Below are positions 27,392-35,363 of a stretch of DNA of 64,000 nt, in pieces. The notes below the pieces were generated by a model. The model did not search any database. It saw nothing but the letters and a program-made list of their open reading frames with translations, and was not told the DNA's origin. Within the stretch, counting starts at the first letter, position 1, and every line of letters begins with the position of its first letter. This DNA comes from Aureibacter tunicatorum (GTDB lineage Bacteria; Bacteroidota; Bacteroidia; Cytophagales; Cyclobacteriaceae): assembly GCF_036492635.1 (NCBI RefSeq), contig NZ_AP025305.1, positions 4,048,000-4,111,999 on the forward strand, written 5' to 3'. The position numbers and the translations under genes were made by a program.

Positions 27392-27482
27392 ATTTATTGC
27401 CATAAGAATAAGAAAAAAAAATATTTTTTCGTTATAATAAAGCATGATGTTACAAAATATTATTCCGAAAGACATAATTTAC

Positions 27483-28355
27483 ATGAGCCAAAAGCTTTAT
27501 ATGCCAAGGATTATAGTAGCAATTATTCTCACATTAACTGCTATTAGTGCTTCAGCTCAAAAGAACCATAACAGCTCAGACAATACCAATAATGCATTTT
27601 CTCAAGGGGAAGTCGCCTTGTACAAAATACATTTCGGATTTGTCAACGCGGGGGAAGCTACGATAAGTGTTGGCGATGACATTCATATTATAAATGACAA
27701 ACCTTGCTATAATCTAGAAGTAAGCGGCAAAACCGTGGGTGTATTTGCTTTAGCGGCTACTTTGGAAGATAAATGGGGTACGTTTGTTGACACTACATCT
27801 CTTTTGCCTGAAAAATTTTATCTCAGAGTGCGCGAAATGAGCTATCGAAAAAAACAAAACATTCTCTTTGAGCAATCGGAAGATAAAGCTATTGTCCAAA
27901 AATTGAATAAAGAAACTGGCGAATTCATAAGAGCTGACACATTCAATGTTCCCAGTCATATACGCGATATCGTCAGCGGAGCCTATTTTCTCCGAACATT
28001 CAATCTAGACACATTGCAAATTGGCAACAGTATTAGAATAGACGGCTTTTTTGATGATACAGTCTACAATATGCATATCAAGCTCACAGGCAAAGAAATA
28101 ATAAATACCAAAGCAGGCAAAAAAGAAGCCTTGGTTCTAAGCCCGATTTTGCCAAACAACAAGCTTTTTGACGGAGGAGACGCCATCCAGATTTGGCTTT
28201 CCGACGACACGCATAAAATCCCGCTAAAAGTCAAAGCAAAATTGCTAATTGGATCCTTGGACATAACTCTTAAAGAGTATACTCCAGGCATCAAACATCC
28301 AGAAAACGAAGATTATTTCAAAAAAAAAAGGAAGAGAAGAAAAGACAAAACTTAA
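27483..28355 (+). CDS. Exported DUF3108 family protein
   Basis: An exported protein of 290 residues. The frame extends to ATG 27444, but starting at ATG 27483 gives a normal signal peptide ending ASA-Q, so this start is preferred. The mature part begins EVALYKIHFGFVNAGEATI and continues with KTVGVFALAATLEDKWGTFVD, the pattern of DUF3108 proteins, which are predicted beta-rich periplasmic proteins of unknown role. The C-terminus is very basic (FKKKRKRRKDKT). It may share a transcript with the preceding peptidase gene, which ends about 90 bases upstream. Confidence 0.8.
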   Translation: MSQKLYMPRIIVAIILTLTAISASAQKNHNSSDNTNNAFSQGEVALYKIHFGFVNAGEATISVGDDIHIINDKPCYNLEVSGKTVGVFALAATLEDKWGTFVDTTSLLPEKFYLRVREMSYRKKQNILFEQSEDKAIVQKLNKETGEFIRADTFNVPSHIRDIVSGAYFLRTFNLDTLQIGNSIRIDGFFDDTVYNMHIKLTGKEIINTKAGKKEALVLSPILPNNKLFDGGDAIQIWLSDDTHKIPLKVKAKLLIGSLDITLKEYTPGIKHPENEDYFKKKRKRRKDKT

Positions 28356-28559
28356 GCTCGCACAATATTGAAAACACCTCAGCTTTCAATTTTCAATACG
28401 CCACAGATACTATGTCAAGTCGATAACATAATACAATTTCTGCTGTTAAATTAGCGACTTGGGTGCAATTATTTGAAAAACAAGCTCTTTCAAACGCAAT
28501 CCCAGCTTCAATATTTTAAAAAATTACAAAAATATTAAGTCCATTGCCAAGTAATTGGT

Positions 28560-28567
28560 TATCTTTG
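28560..28567 (+). promoter_or_regulatory. -7 promoter element of queA
   Basis: TATCTTTG matches TAnnTTTG exactly; transcription would start near 28574, about 40 bases before ATG 28616. The -33 element is not clear (a TTG lies 13 bases away, closer than usual). Confidence 0.5.
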
Positions 28568-28615
28568 TAATCTTGACCTAAAGGGGACATTTTAATTTAA
28601 TCCGCAAATTAAAAT

Positions 28616-29662
28616 ATGAAATTATCAGAATTCAAATTTGAATTGCCTTCATCGCTAATTGCTCAATATCCATCTGAAAACAGAGATGAGTCTCGTTTGA
28701 TGGTAGTGCACAAGGATACAGGCGAAATAGAACATCGCATATTCAAGGACATCATAGAATACTTCGACGAAGGTGATATATTAGTCAATAACGATACAAA
28801 AGTCTTTCCTGCAAGGCTATACGGCAACAAAGAAAAGACTGGCGCGAAAATCGAAGTTTTTCTTCTTCGCGAATTAAATAAAGAAATGCACCTTTGGGAT
28901 GTGCTTGTAGATCCAGCGAGAAAAATTCGCGTTGGAAACAAGCTATACTTCGGAGACGGCGACTTGGTAGCAGAAGTTATTGACAACACTACTTCCAGAG
29001 GTAGAACAATCAGATTCCTTTATGAGGGAGATGATGAAGATTTCTACAAAACAATCGATAGCTTAGGAGAAACGCCACTGCCTAAGGAACTAAAAAGAGA
29101 CGCTGAGCCAGAAGACAGAGATAGATTTCAAACTATCTATGCTAAAAATGTAGGAGCCGTTGCAGCGCCTACTGCAGGACTTCACTTCACTCCTCAAATA
29201 CTAAAAAGACTAGAAATCAAAGGCATAGATATCGCTTCTATCACGTTGCATATCGGTCTGGGCACTTTTAGACCTGTGGATGTGGAAGACCTTACGAAGC
29301 ATAAAATGGATTCTGAAAACTTCCAAATATTGGAAGACACAGCGCTAGCGGTCAACAAAGCTCTAGACAGCAAAAGAAGAGTTTGCGCTATCGGAACCAC
29401 TTCAATGAGATCATTAGAATCTTCAGTTTCCGCTAATGGCAGGCTAAAGGCTTATGAAGGATGGACTGACAAGTTTATCTTCCCTCCATATGATTTCAAA
29501 ATTTGCAATGCTTTGGTTTCCAACTTTCACCTTCCTGAATCAACGTTATTAATGATGAATTGCGCGTTTGGAGGATATGAGTTAGTTATGAAAGCTTACG
29601 AAGAAGCAATTAAAGAGAAGTATAGATTCTTCAGTTATGGAGATGCTATGCTAATCATCTAA
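28616..29662 (+). CDS. queA: tRNA preQ1(34) S-adenosylmethionine ribosyltransferase-isomerase
   Basis: QueA transfers and isomerises the ribosyl group of SAM onto preQ1 in tRNA, forming epoxyqueuosine at position 34. The 348 residues show the family signature from the first residues ([31 protein letters not shown]-type strand) through [13 protein letters not shown] to the C-terminal [18 protein letters not shown]. Cytosolic and full length. It has its own promoter element and terminator, with ispD following. Confidence 0.96.
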   Translation: MKLSEFKFELPSSLIAQYPSENRDESRLMVVHKDTGEIEHRIFKDIIEYFDEGDILVNNDTKVFPARLYGNKEKTGAKIEVFLLRELNKEMHLWDVLVDPARKIRVGNKLYFGDGDLVAEVIDNTTSRGRTIRFLYEGDDEDFYKTIDSLGETPLPKELKRDAEPEDRDRFQTIYAKNVGAVAAPTAGLHFTPQILKRLEIKGIDIASITLHIGLGTFRPVDVEDLTKHKMDSENFQILEDTALAVNKALDSKRRVCAIGTTSMRSLESSVSANGRLKAYEGWTDKFIFPPYDFKICNALVSNFHLPESTLLMMNCAFGGYELVMKAYEEAIKEKYRFFSYGDAMLII

Positions 29663-29683
29663 AATATTCAAACATCACTTTTG

Positions 29684-29712
29684 AAAGCGACATTTTATTG
29701 TGTCGCTTTTTT
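29684..29712 (+). terminator. Terminator of queA
   Basis: A 9-base stem (29684-29692 with 29701-29709, AAAGCGACA/TGTCGCTTT) followed by T. The ispD frame runs back into this hairpin, which argues for the later ispD start. Confidence 0.9.
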
Positions 29713-29733
29713 TATTGCTTAACAATTCTACCT

Positions 29734-30414
29734 ATGAAATATAATGCGATAATAGTAGCCGGGGGAAGTGGAACAAGAATGCAATCAAGCATTCCTAAAC
29801 AGTTTCTAAGAATTAACAACACCCCAATCATCATTCACACGATTAGAGCATTTCAAAAGTTTTCGAAAGAAATCAATATCATACTGGTACTGCCAAAAGA
29901 TTCGATTCCTATCTGGGAAGAACTCAAGAAGCAATATACTGACATTAAGGACATACAAACTTGCCTTGGGGGAAAAAGTCGCTTCCAATCAGTATCCAAT
30001 GGCTTAGCCTGTATAAAAAGCGAGAACAATAACTTAGTCGCAATACATGATGGAGTAAGGCCATTTGCAACAGTGCAAATGATTCAAAACGCTTTCGATG
30101 AAGCCGAAAAATACGGCAATGCAATTTGCTCTGTAAAGCCGAAAGACTCTATTAGAAAGCTTAACGCAGAAGGAAACAGCCAAGCTGTTGACAGAGAAGC
30201 ATACAGGATTATTCAAACACCTCAAACATTCAAGGTGGAAGTAATCAAACAAGCCTTTCAAACAGAAGAAATGAGCTTCTTCACTGATGACGCTAGTGTC
30301 GCTGAATACGCAGGCCACATGATTCATCTAGTGGAAGGCAGTTACGAAAATATAAAAATCACTACCCCGGAAGATTTATATCTTGGAGAAGCTATTTTGA
30401 GCAAACAGAAATAG
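29734..30414 (+). CDS. ispD: 2-C-methyl-D-erythritol 4-phosphate cytidylyltransferase
   Basis: IspD converts MEP and CTP to CDP-methylerythritol in the isoprenoid pathway that IspH completes. The nucleotide-binding AGGSGTRM is at residues 9-16, with catalytic lysine K22 in PKQ, and HDGVRPF and the late TDDASVAEY motif are also present. The frame begins at TTG 29698, but that lies in the queA terminator; ATG 29734 gives the standard N-terminus and 226 residues. The stop codon is inside the terminator stem. Confidence 0.95.
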   Translation: MKYNAIIVAGGSGTRMQSSIPKQFLRINNTPIIIHTIRAFQKFSKEINIILVLPKDSIPIWEELKKQYTDIKDIQTCLGGKSRFQSVSNGLACIKSENNNLVAIHDGVRPFATVQMIQNAFDEAEKYGNAICSVKPKDSIRKLNAEGNSQAVDREAYRIIQTPQTFKVEVIKQAFQTEEMSFFTDDASVAEYAGHMIHLVEGSYENIKITTPEDLYLGEAILSKQK

Positions 30415-30444
30415 AGCAAAAAGGTTTATTCCTTTTTGCTCTAT
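30411..30444. terminator. Terminator spanning the ispD stop codon
   Basis: Perfect 14-base arms (30411-30424 and 30431-30444) with a six-base loop between ispD and the convergent DUF2795 gene; it includes the TAG of ispD and is usable in both directions. Confidence 0.85.
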
Positions 30445-30461
30445 TTCAAACTCAAGAATGA

Positions 30462-30683
30462 TTAATACTCATCCTCATTAAAGAAGAAATCTTCCTTAGT
30501 AGGATAATCAGGCCATATCTCTTCAATACTTTCATAAGGTTGCCCATCATCTTCCAACTCATCCAGGTTTTCAACTACCTCCATTGGAGCACCTGATCTG
30601 ATAGAAAAGTCAATCAACTCATCTTTTGTAGCCGGCCATGGAGCATCCTCCAAGTAAGAAGCCAATTCTAAAGTCCAATACAT
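30462..30683 (-). CDS. DUF2795 family protein
   Basis: A small 73-residue acidic protein. Starting at ATG 30683, it has an AAGGAGG ribosome-binding site at 30689-30695 with a five-base spacer, so the longer frame to 30749 is rejected. The pattern LASYLEDAPWPATKDELIDFSIRSGAP followed by VVENLDELEDD is that of DUF2795, a short family of unknown function widespread in Bacteroidota. The C-terminus is very acidic and aromatic (EDFFFNEDEY). Probably cytosolic and monocistronic. Confidence 0.88.
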   Translation of the reverse strand: MYWTLELASYLEDAPWPATKDELIDFSIRSGAPMEVVENLDELEDDGQPYESIEEIWPDYPTKEDFFFNEDEY

Positions 30684-30688
30684 ATTTA

Positions 30689-30695
30689 CCTCCTT
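30689..30695 (-). promoter_or_regulatory. Ribosome-binding site deciding the DUF2795 start
   Basis: AAGGAGG on the minus strand, five bases before ATG 30683, is one of the strongest Shine-Dalgarno motifs in the window. Confidence 0.7.
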
Positions 30696-30727
30696 GATAA
30701 TTTTTTGTCGTTTCTTATTTTGTCGTG

Positions 30728-30735
30728 CAAAAATA
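30728..30735 (-). promoter_or_regulatory. Candidate -7 element of the DUF2795 gene
   Basis: TATTTTTG followed by CAC on the minus strand matches TAnnTTTG, 45 bases before ATG 30683. The -33 position does not match well. Confidence 0.4.
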
Positions 30736-30840
30736 AAATTTATTCTCAAATAAAAAACTACTATTTTTTCAATATCTACTTTTTTTCTGCTCGTACTGAA
30801 TAGACGATAAAAGTTTAATTTTGTTGTAAGCCAAATAAAA

Positions 30841-30864
30841 AAAGCCCATCAAATGATGAGCTTT
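30841..30864 (-). terminator. Terminator of the DUF349 gene
   Basis: Eleven-base arms (30841-30851 and 30854-30864) pair completely on the minus strand if one U-G pair is allowed, followed by a long U run. On the plus strand the same position would be a mismatch, so it serves the minus-strand gene ending at 30886. Confidence 0.85.
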
Positions 30865-30885
30865 AATTGAATTATACATTTTTTC

Positions 30886-32136
30886 TTACTTCAACTGGGA
30901 TTTTAGCTCAGCAATTAGAGCTTTTTTCACTCTTACTTTTCTTTCCTTCACTTGATGCTTTCCAGATAGCATAGAGCTTATTTCATTTCCTCCCAAGCCA
31001 AACTTATCCATATTTTCATTAAAAAGATCTAAATCTTTTTGATCTCTATGATATAAATCTTGAAGGATTCTCAATTTGAGCTTATCTTGCTCAAACTTGT
31101 CCTTTTGGTCAAAGCCTTTGAATTTTGATTTGCAAAGCTTATCCACAAACCCTCTTTCAGTCACTTTATCGCAAGCGAAATAGAATCTATCCATCAACTT
31201 GCTATCAACCGTTGACTTGGAGAACCTTAATGTCTTTTTCCATTCAGACATCAACTTGTTAACCTCTGAAGCACTAGTATGGTCATTTTGAGTTGATTCA
31301 GCCAACGCTTCAGCTCTTTCAACCATAGAAGTCAATGTCTCTCCCTGCTTTTGAGCTCTCTCAACTTGACGCTCTTTTTTCAGGCGGTTGAAAACTTCGT
31401 CATTAGCAGCTCTGAATTTTTCCCAAAGCTCATTTCTAAACTTTGCTGGAATAGGCTCCAATGTTTTCCACTGCTGTTGCAACTTTTTCAACTCATCCGC
31501 TGCCGATGCCAAGTTCTCGCTTTCCTTGAAAGCTTCAGCCTTATCCACCAAGTCTTGATATGCAGATACTTTATCTTTGATCAAGCTTTGCTTTTCTTGA
31601 TAAAACTCTTTCTTCTTTTCAAAGAAACCGTTTAAAATCTCGTCAAACTGTTGCTCAACCTCTTGGTTGTCGGGACCTACACTACCCGTCTTCAACCATC
31701 TTATTTTCAAATCCTTGAATTTCTCAGTAGCTTCTTTCCAGTCTTTCAGCTCTTTCACCGCCTCAGCCTCCAAAAGCAAAGCCCTCTTTATTTCAAGATT
31801 TTTGATTCTGTTTCTATCGATCAGCTCTTGTATCTGTTGCTCGTAACGATTCAATGTCTCTAAAAGAGGAGTATAATCTCCAAGCCCGTCAAATTCCAAA
31901 AGATATTTGCGCAAGTGCACAAGCTTCATCAAGAATGAACCTTTGTTGGTTGCACTCTCTATCATATTGACAAGCTCATCGACTTTGCCTTTTGCCACTT
32001 CAAAGCGATCTACAAAGTATTGAAGAGAAGATTCGTCACTACCCTTCACTTCTCCAATTTGGCGTTCAGGGTAATCCAAAAATGCTTTTAGATACACCTT
32101 TCCGTCCTTAATGATTCCGTATTCGTTCGTTTCCAA
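30886..32136 (-). CDS. DUF349 repeat protein (TTG start)
   Basis: A 416-residue cytosolic, almost entirely helical protein. Several copies of the DUF349 three-helix unit can be read, for example KIRWLKTGSVGP and LQQQWKTLEPIPAKFRNELWEKFR. The N-terminus EYGIIKDGKVYLKAF resembles that of other Bacteroidota DUF349 proteins. The only start giving it is TTG 32136, since a stop codon lies two codons upstream and the first in-frame ATG is far inside. A TAGCTTTG -7-like element is at 32188-32195. Cellular role unknown. Confidence 0.88.
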   Translation of the reverse strand: METNEYGIIKDGKVYLKAFLDYPERQIGEVKGSDESSLQYFVDRFEVAKGKVDELVNMIESATNKGSFLMKLVHLRKYLLEFDGLGDYTPLLETLNRYEQQIQELIDRNRIKNLEIKRALLLEAEAVKELKDWKEATEKFKDLKIRWLKTGSVGPDNQEVEQQFDEILNGFFEKKKEFYQEKQSLIKDKVSAYQDLVDKAEAFKESENLASAADELKKLQQQWKTLEPIPAKFRNELWEKFRAANDEVFNRLKKERQVERAQKQGETLTSMVERAEALAESTQNDHTSASEVNKLMSEWKKTLRFSKSTVDSKLMDRFYFACDKVTERGFVDKLCKSKFKGFDQKDKFEQDKLKLRILQDLYHRDQKDLDLFNENMDKFGLGGNEISSMLSGKHQVKERKVRVKKALIAELKSQLK

Positions 32137-32324
32137 AACCTAAGTAAGTCGTTACGTTAAAACAACAGGTTAAACTTAATTGCATCACAAAGCTAATTAA
32201 TTCAAACTAAAGTATCAGCACAATATCAAAATTTTAGCGCTTTTGTAGTAAATTGGCCTTTAAAATGGCATTAAATAAGCTGTAACTAGGTATCTGCAAA
32301 CATTAAAAAGCAAATAAATCATCT

Positions 32325-34007
32325 ATGAGCGACGAAAAAATCATCTTTTCAATGGCGGGAGTCAACAAAATCTACCCGCCTCAGAAGCAAGTTCTGAAAA
32401 ATATTTACCTTTCTTTTTTCTATGGAGCTAAAATAGGAGTTCTAGGTCTTAACGGATCAGGTAAATCCTCTTTGCTTCGCATTATCGCCGGCATTGACAA
32501 GGACTTCCAAGGGGAAGTAGTTTCTGACAGCGAATACAGCGTAGGACTGCTTGAGCAAGAACCTCAACTTGACGCCAACAAAACTGTCAAAGAAGTAATA
32601 GAAGAAGGCGTTCAGGAAATCGTCGACCTTTTGCAAGAGTTTGAAGAAATCAACCTTAAGTTTGCGGATCCGGAAGTTCTAGAAGATCCTGACGCTATGG
32701 ACAAGCTAATCACTAGACAAGGCGAAGTTCAAGAAAAGCTAGACCAATTCGATGCATGGAACCTTGACTCGAGACTTGAGCGTGCGATGGACGCCCTGAG
32801 AACACCCCCAGCGGATGCAAAAATCAGCAAGCTTTCGGGAGGTGAAAAAAGAAGAGTCGCTTTGTGCAGACTTTTATTGCAAGAGCCTGACGTACTATTA
32901 TTGGATGAGCCTACCAACCACTTGGACGCCGAGTCAGTGCACTGGCTGGAGCATCACTTGCAACAATATAAAGGTACTGTAATCGCAGTAACTCACGACA
33001 GATACTTCCTTGACAATGTAGCTGGTTGGATACTCGAGCTTGACAGAGGCGAAGGAATTCCTTGGAAAGGCAACTACTCTTCTTGGCTTGACCAAAAGCA
33101 AAAGCGACTAGCTCAAGAAGAAAAAACAGAATCAAAAAGACAGAAAACTCTTCAACGAGAGTTGGAATGGGTCAATATGACTCCTAAAGGCAGACATGCA
33201 AAGCAAAAAGCTCGTATCAGCTCATATGAAAACCTTCTTAACCAAGATGCTAAGGAAAAAGAAGCTAAACTTGAGCTATTCATCCCTGCAGGCCCTCGAC
33301 TAGGAAGCAAAGTAATCGAAGCTCAAGGAGTTTCCAAAGCTTTCGATGACAAGCTTCTTTATGAAAACCTTGACTTCAGACTACCTCAAGGTGGTATAGT
33401 AGGTATCATTGGACCAAACGGAGCTGGTAAAACAACGCTTTTCAAACTAATCACTGGCGAGCTTGCTCCAGACTCAGGAAATTTCGAAACAGGCGAAACT
33501 GTCGAGATTGCATATGTAGACCAGGAGCATGACAACTTGGACCCTAACAAATCAGTCTGGGAAGTGATTTCCGGAGGCAATGAGCTAATAGAGCTTGGAG
33601 GCAGACAAATCAACTCCAGAGCTTATGTAAGCAAATTCAACTTTGGCGGGTCGGATCAAAACAAAAAAGTAGGACAACTGTCAGGTGGAGAGCGAAACAG
33701 AGTGCATCTTGCCATGACGCTTAAGCAAGGTGCCAATTTACTTCTACTCGATGAGCCTACCAACGACTTGGACGTAAACACGCTTAGAGCGCTTGAAGAA
33801 GCACTTGATAACTTTGGAGGTTGCGCAGTGGTTATTTCCCACGACAGATGGTTCTTGGATCGTGTAGCAACGCATATATTGGCTTTCGAAGGAGATTCGC
33901 AAGTTAAATGGTTCGAAGGCAACTTCTCTGAGTACGAAGAAGATCGCAAGAAACGTCTTGGCGATGAAATCCCTAAGCGTATCAAATACAAGAAGTTACA
34001 AAAATAG
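32325..34007 (+). CDS. ettA: Energy-dependent translational throttle protein EttA
   Basis: ABC-F ATPase of the EttA subfamily, which in E. coli binds the ribosomal E site and gates entry into the elongation cycle according to energy status. The 560 residues match EttA length. Domain 1 has GLNGSGKSS, LSGGEKRRVALC and [16 protein letters not shown]; domain 2 has GPNGAGKTT, LSGGERNRVHLA and DEPTNDLD. The linker between the domains (LEWVNMTPKGRHAKQKARI) is the typical EttA form. It is divergent from the DUF349 gene and upstream of rpsT. Confidence 0.95.
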   Translation: MSDEKIIFSMAGVNKIYPPQKQVLKNIYLSFFYGAKIGVLGLNGSGKSSLLRIIAGIDKDFQGEVVSDSEYSVGLLEQEPQLDANKTVKEVIEEGVQEIVDLLQEFEEINLKFADPEVLEDPDAMDKLITRQGEVQEKLDQFDAWNLDSRLERAMDALRTPPADAKISKLSGGEKRRVALCRLLLQEPDVLLLDEPTNHLDAESVHWLEHHLQQYKGTVIAVTHDRYFLDNVAGWILELDRGEGIPWKGNYSSWLDQKQKRLAQEEKTESKRQKTLQRELEWVNMTPKGRHAKQKARISSYENLLNQDAKEKEAKLELFIPAGPRLGSKVIEAQGVSKAFDDKLLYENLDFRLPQGGIVGIIGPNGAGKTTLFKLITGELAPDSGNFETGETVEIAYVDQEHDNLDPNKSVWEVISGGNELIELGGRQINSRAYVSKFNFGGSDQNKKVGQLSGGERNRVHLAMTLKQGANLLLLDEPTNDLDVNTLRALEEALDNFGGCAVVISHDRWFLDRVATHILAFEGDSQVKWFEGNFSEYEEDRKKRLGDEIPKRIKYKKLQK

Positions 34008-34078
34008 GTTCTATCATAAGCCATTTGTCATCTCATTTGGAGGAGTTTAAAAAATTCTTCAATAATTTGACAGATGGC

Positions 34079-34110
34079 TTTTGAAATAATTACAAAAAGC
34101 AATATCTTTG
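34079..34110 (+). promoter_or_regulatory. Consensus promoter of rpsT
   Basis: TTTTG (34079-34083), a 19-base spacer and TATCTTTG (34103-34110) match the Bacteroidota housekeeping promoter fully. Transcription should start near 34117, about 40 bases before the rpsT ATG. The longer open frame to 34074 contains this promoter and is therefore not the gene start. Confidence 0.85.
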
Positions 34111-34157
34111 CGAACCTAAATAGAATTAGAAGAAAATATACAGATAATAAATTTGAT

Positions 34158-34409
34158 ATGGCAAATCATAAGTCAGCTTTAAAGAGAATTCGTTCTAACG
34201 GAGCTAAAAGATTAAGAAACAGATACCAGTCGAAAACTACAAGAACTTTCATCAAGAGATTGAGACACACGACTGACAAAACTGAAGCTCAAGAGCTTTT
34301 GAAAAAAGTTACAGGTATGATTGACAAGTTAGCTAAGCGTAACATCATCCACAAGAACAACGCTTCTAACAAAAAATCTAAGCTAACGAAATACGTTAAC
34401 AGCCTATAA
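34158..34409 (+). CDS. rpsT: 30S ribosomal protein S20
   Basis: S20 binds 16S rRNA early in 30S assembly. The 83 residues start MANHKSALKRIRSNG, the standard S20 N-terminus, and are rich in lysine and arginine with three helices. ATG 34158 is the correct start. A consensus promoter and a terminator make it a single-gene unit, as is usual for rpsT. Confidence 0.97.
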   Translation: MANHKSALKRIRSNGAKRLRNRYQSKTTRTFIKRLRHTTDKTEAQELLKKVTGMIDKLAKRNIIHKNNASNKKSKLTKYVNSL

Positions 34410-34414
34410 GATAT

Positions 34415-34447
34415 AAACCTTGCAAATCGCAAGGTTTTATTTTTTTA
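34415..34447 (+). terminator. Terminator of rpsT
   Basis: A 9-base stem (34415-34423 with 34429-34437, AAACCTTGC/GCAAGGTTT), then TA and a run of seven T. Confidence 0.9.
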
Positions 34448-34507
34448 TGCCCACGCCTCTTATGGTTTAAATTTTGCAACGCTTGCTTTCATATCAAATC
34501 TTATTAG

Positions 34508-35200
34508 ATGCAAGCTAAATACCTGAGCATACAAGAATGGGCTGAAGCAGACCGCCCAAGAGAAAAGTTGCTTTTAAAAGGCAAGCACAACCTTTCTGAC
34601 GCCGAGCTTCTAGCTATACTTTTAGGCTCAGGAACCAAGTCGCTAAGCGCAGTTGATCTAGCCAAATCCATTCTAAAAGAAAGCGACAATAATTTGAACT
34701 CCCTTGCAAAATTGAACTTCAATGAGCTCATCAAGTTCAAAGGAATCGGATCCGCCAAGGCGATAGCAATTATAAGCGCTTTGGAACTCGGAAAACGTCG
34801 TTCTTCGCACTCGCCTATTTCCAGACCAAAGATACAATCTTCAAAAGACGCTTACCAAGTATTGCAAAAGCATCTCATGGACCTGCATCATGAAGAATTT
34901 TGGATCCTTTTTCTAAATAGAGCCAATGACATACTCAGCGAGAAGCGCATAAGCTTGGGGGGCATGTCAGGCACTGTGGCCGACCCGAAGATTGTGTTCT
35001 ATGAAGCTTTGCAACAAAAGGCGCAAGCAATAATCATCGCTCACAATCATCCTTCGGGCAACCCTACTCCTTCGCAAGCCGACTTGGCATTGACGAAAAA
35101 ACTTGTTGCCGCAGGTAAAATGCTCGACATCCAAATTCTTGATCATATCATATTTTGCGATCATTGCTACAAAAGCTTCGCTGACGAAGGGATTCTATAA
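34508..35200 (+). CDS. radC: RadC family JAB-domain protein
   Basis: A 230-residue protein with an N-terminal helix-hairpin-helix (KGIGSAKA, about residues 78-85) and a C-terminal JAB/MPN+ domain. The metalloprotease-like motif is complete: H179-x-H181 in HNHPSG and D192 ten residues on, with conserved S183. RadC was named for DNA repair, but that role has been questioned; a metal-dependent hydrolase is the safest statement. Monocistronic. Confidence 0.93.
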   Translation: MQAKYLSIQEWAEADRPREKLLLKGKHNLSDAELLAILLGSGTKSLSAVDLAKSILKESDNNLNSLAKLNFNELIKFKGIGSAKAIAIISALELGKRRSSHSPISRPKIQSSKDAYQVLQKHLMDLHHEEFWILFLNRANDILSEKRISLGGMSGTVADPKIVFYEALQQKAQAIIIAHNHPSGNPTPSQADLALTKKLVAAGKMLDIQILDHIIFCDHCYKSFADEGIL

Positions 35201-35312
35201 CATGTTGACTTGATATGAACCAAAAAGACAATCAATGAGCAAGATTTGCTAAAAAAGTCATTAGAAAAAATTTTTTATTACGCAAAAACATCGCTCAAAT
35301 AAATGAAATAAT

Positions 35313-35320
35313 TATTTTTG
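35313..35320 (+). promoter_or_regulatory. Candidate -7 element of pheT
   Basis: TATTTTTG matches TAnnTTTG, 44 bases before ATG 35364. No matching -33 element was found. Confidence 0.35.
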
Positions 35321-35363
35321 TTAATTATAGTAAGCATTATCAAAATAGAGCATATAAGTAAAA

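Noticed and set aside
34074-34157. N-terminal extension of rpsT
   Set aside because: It contains the full consensus promoter of rpsT, and S20 proteins start at MANHKSA.
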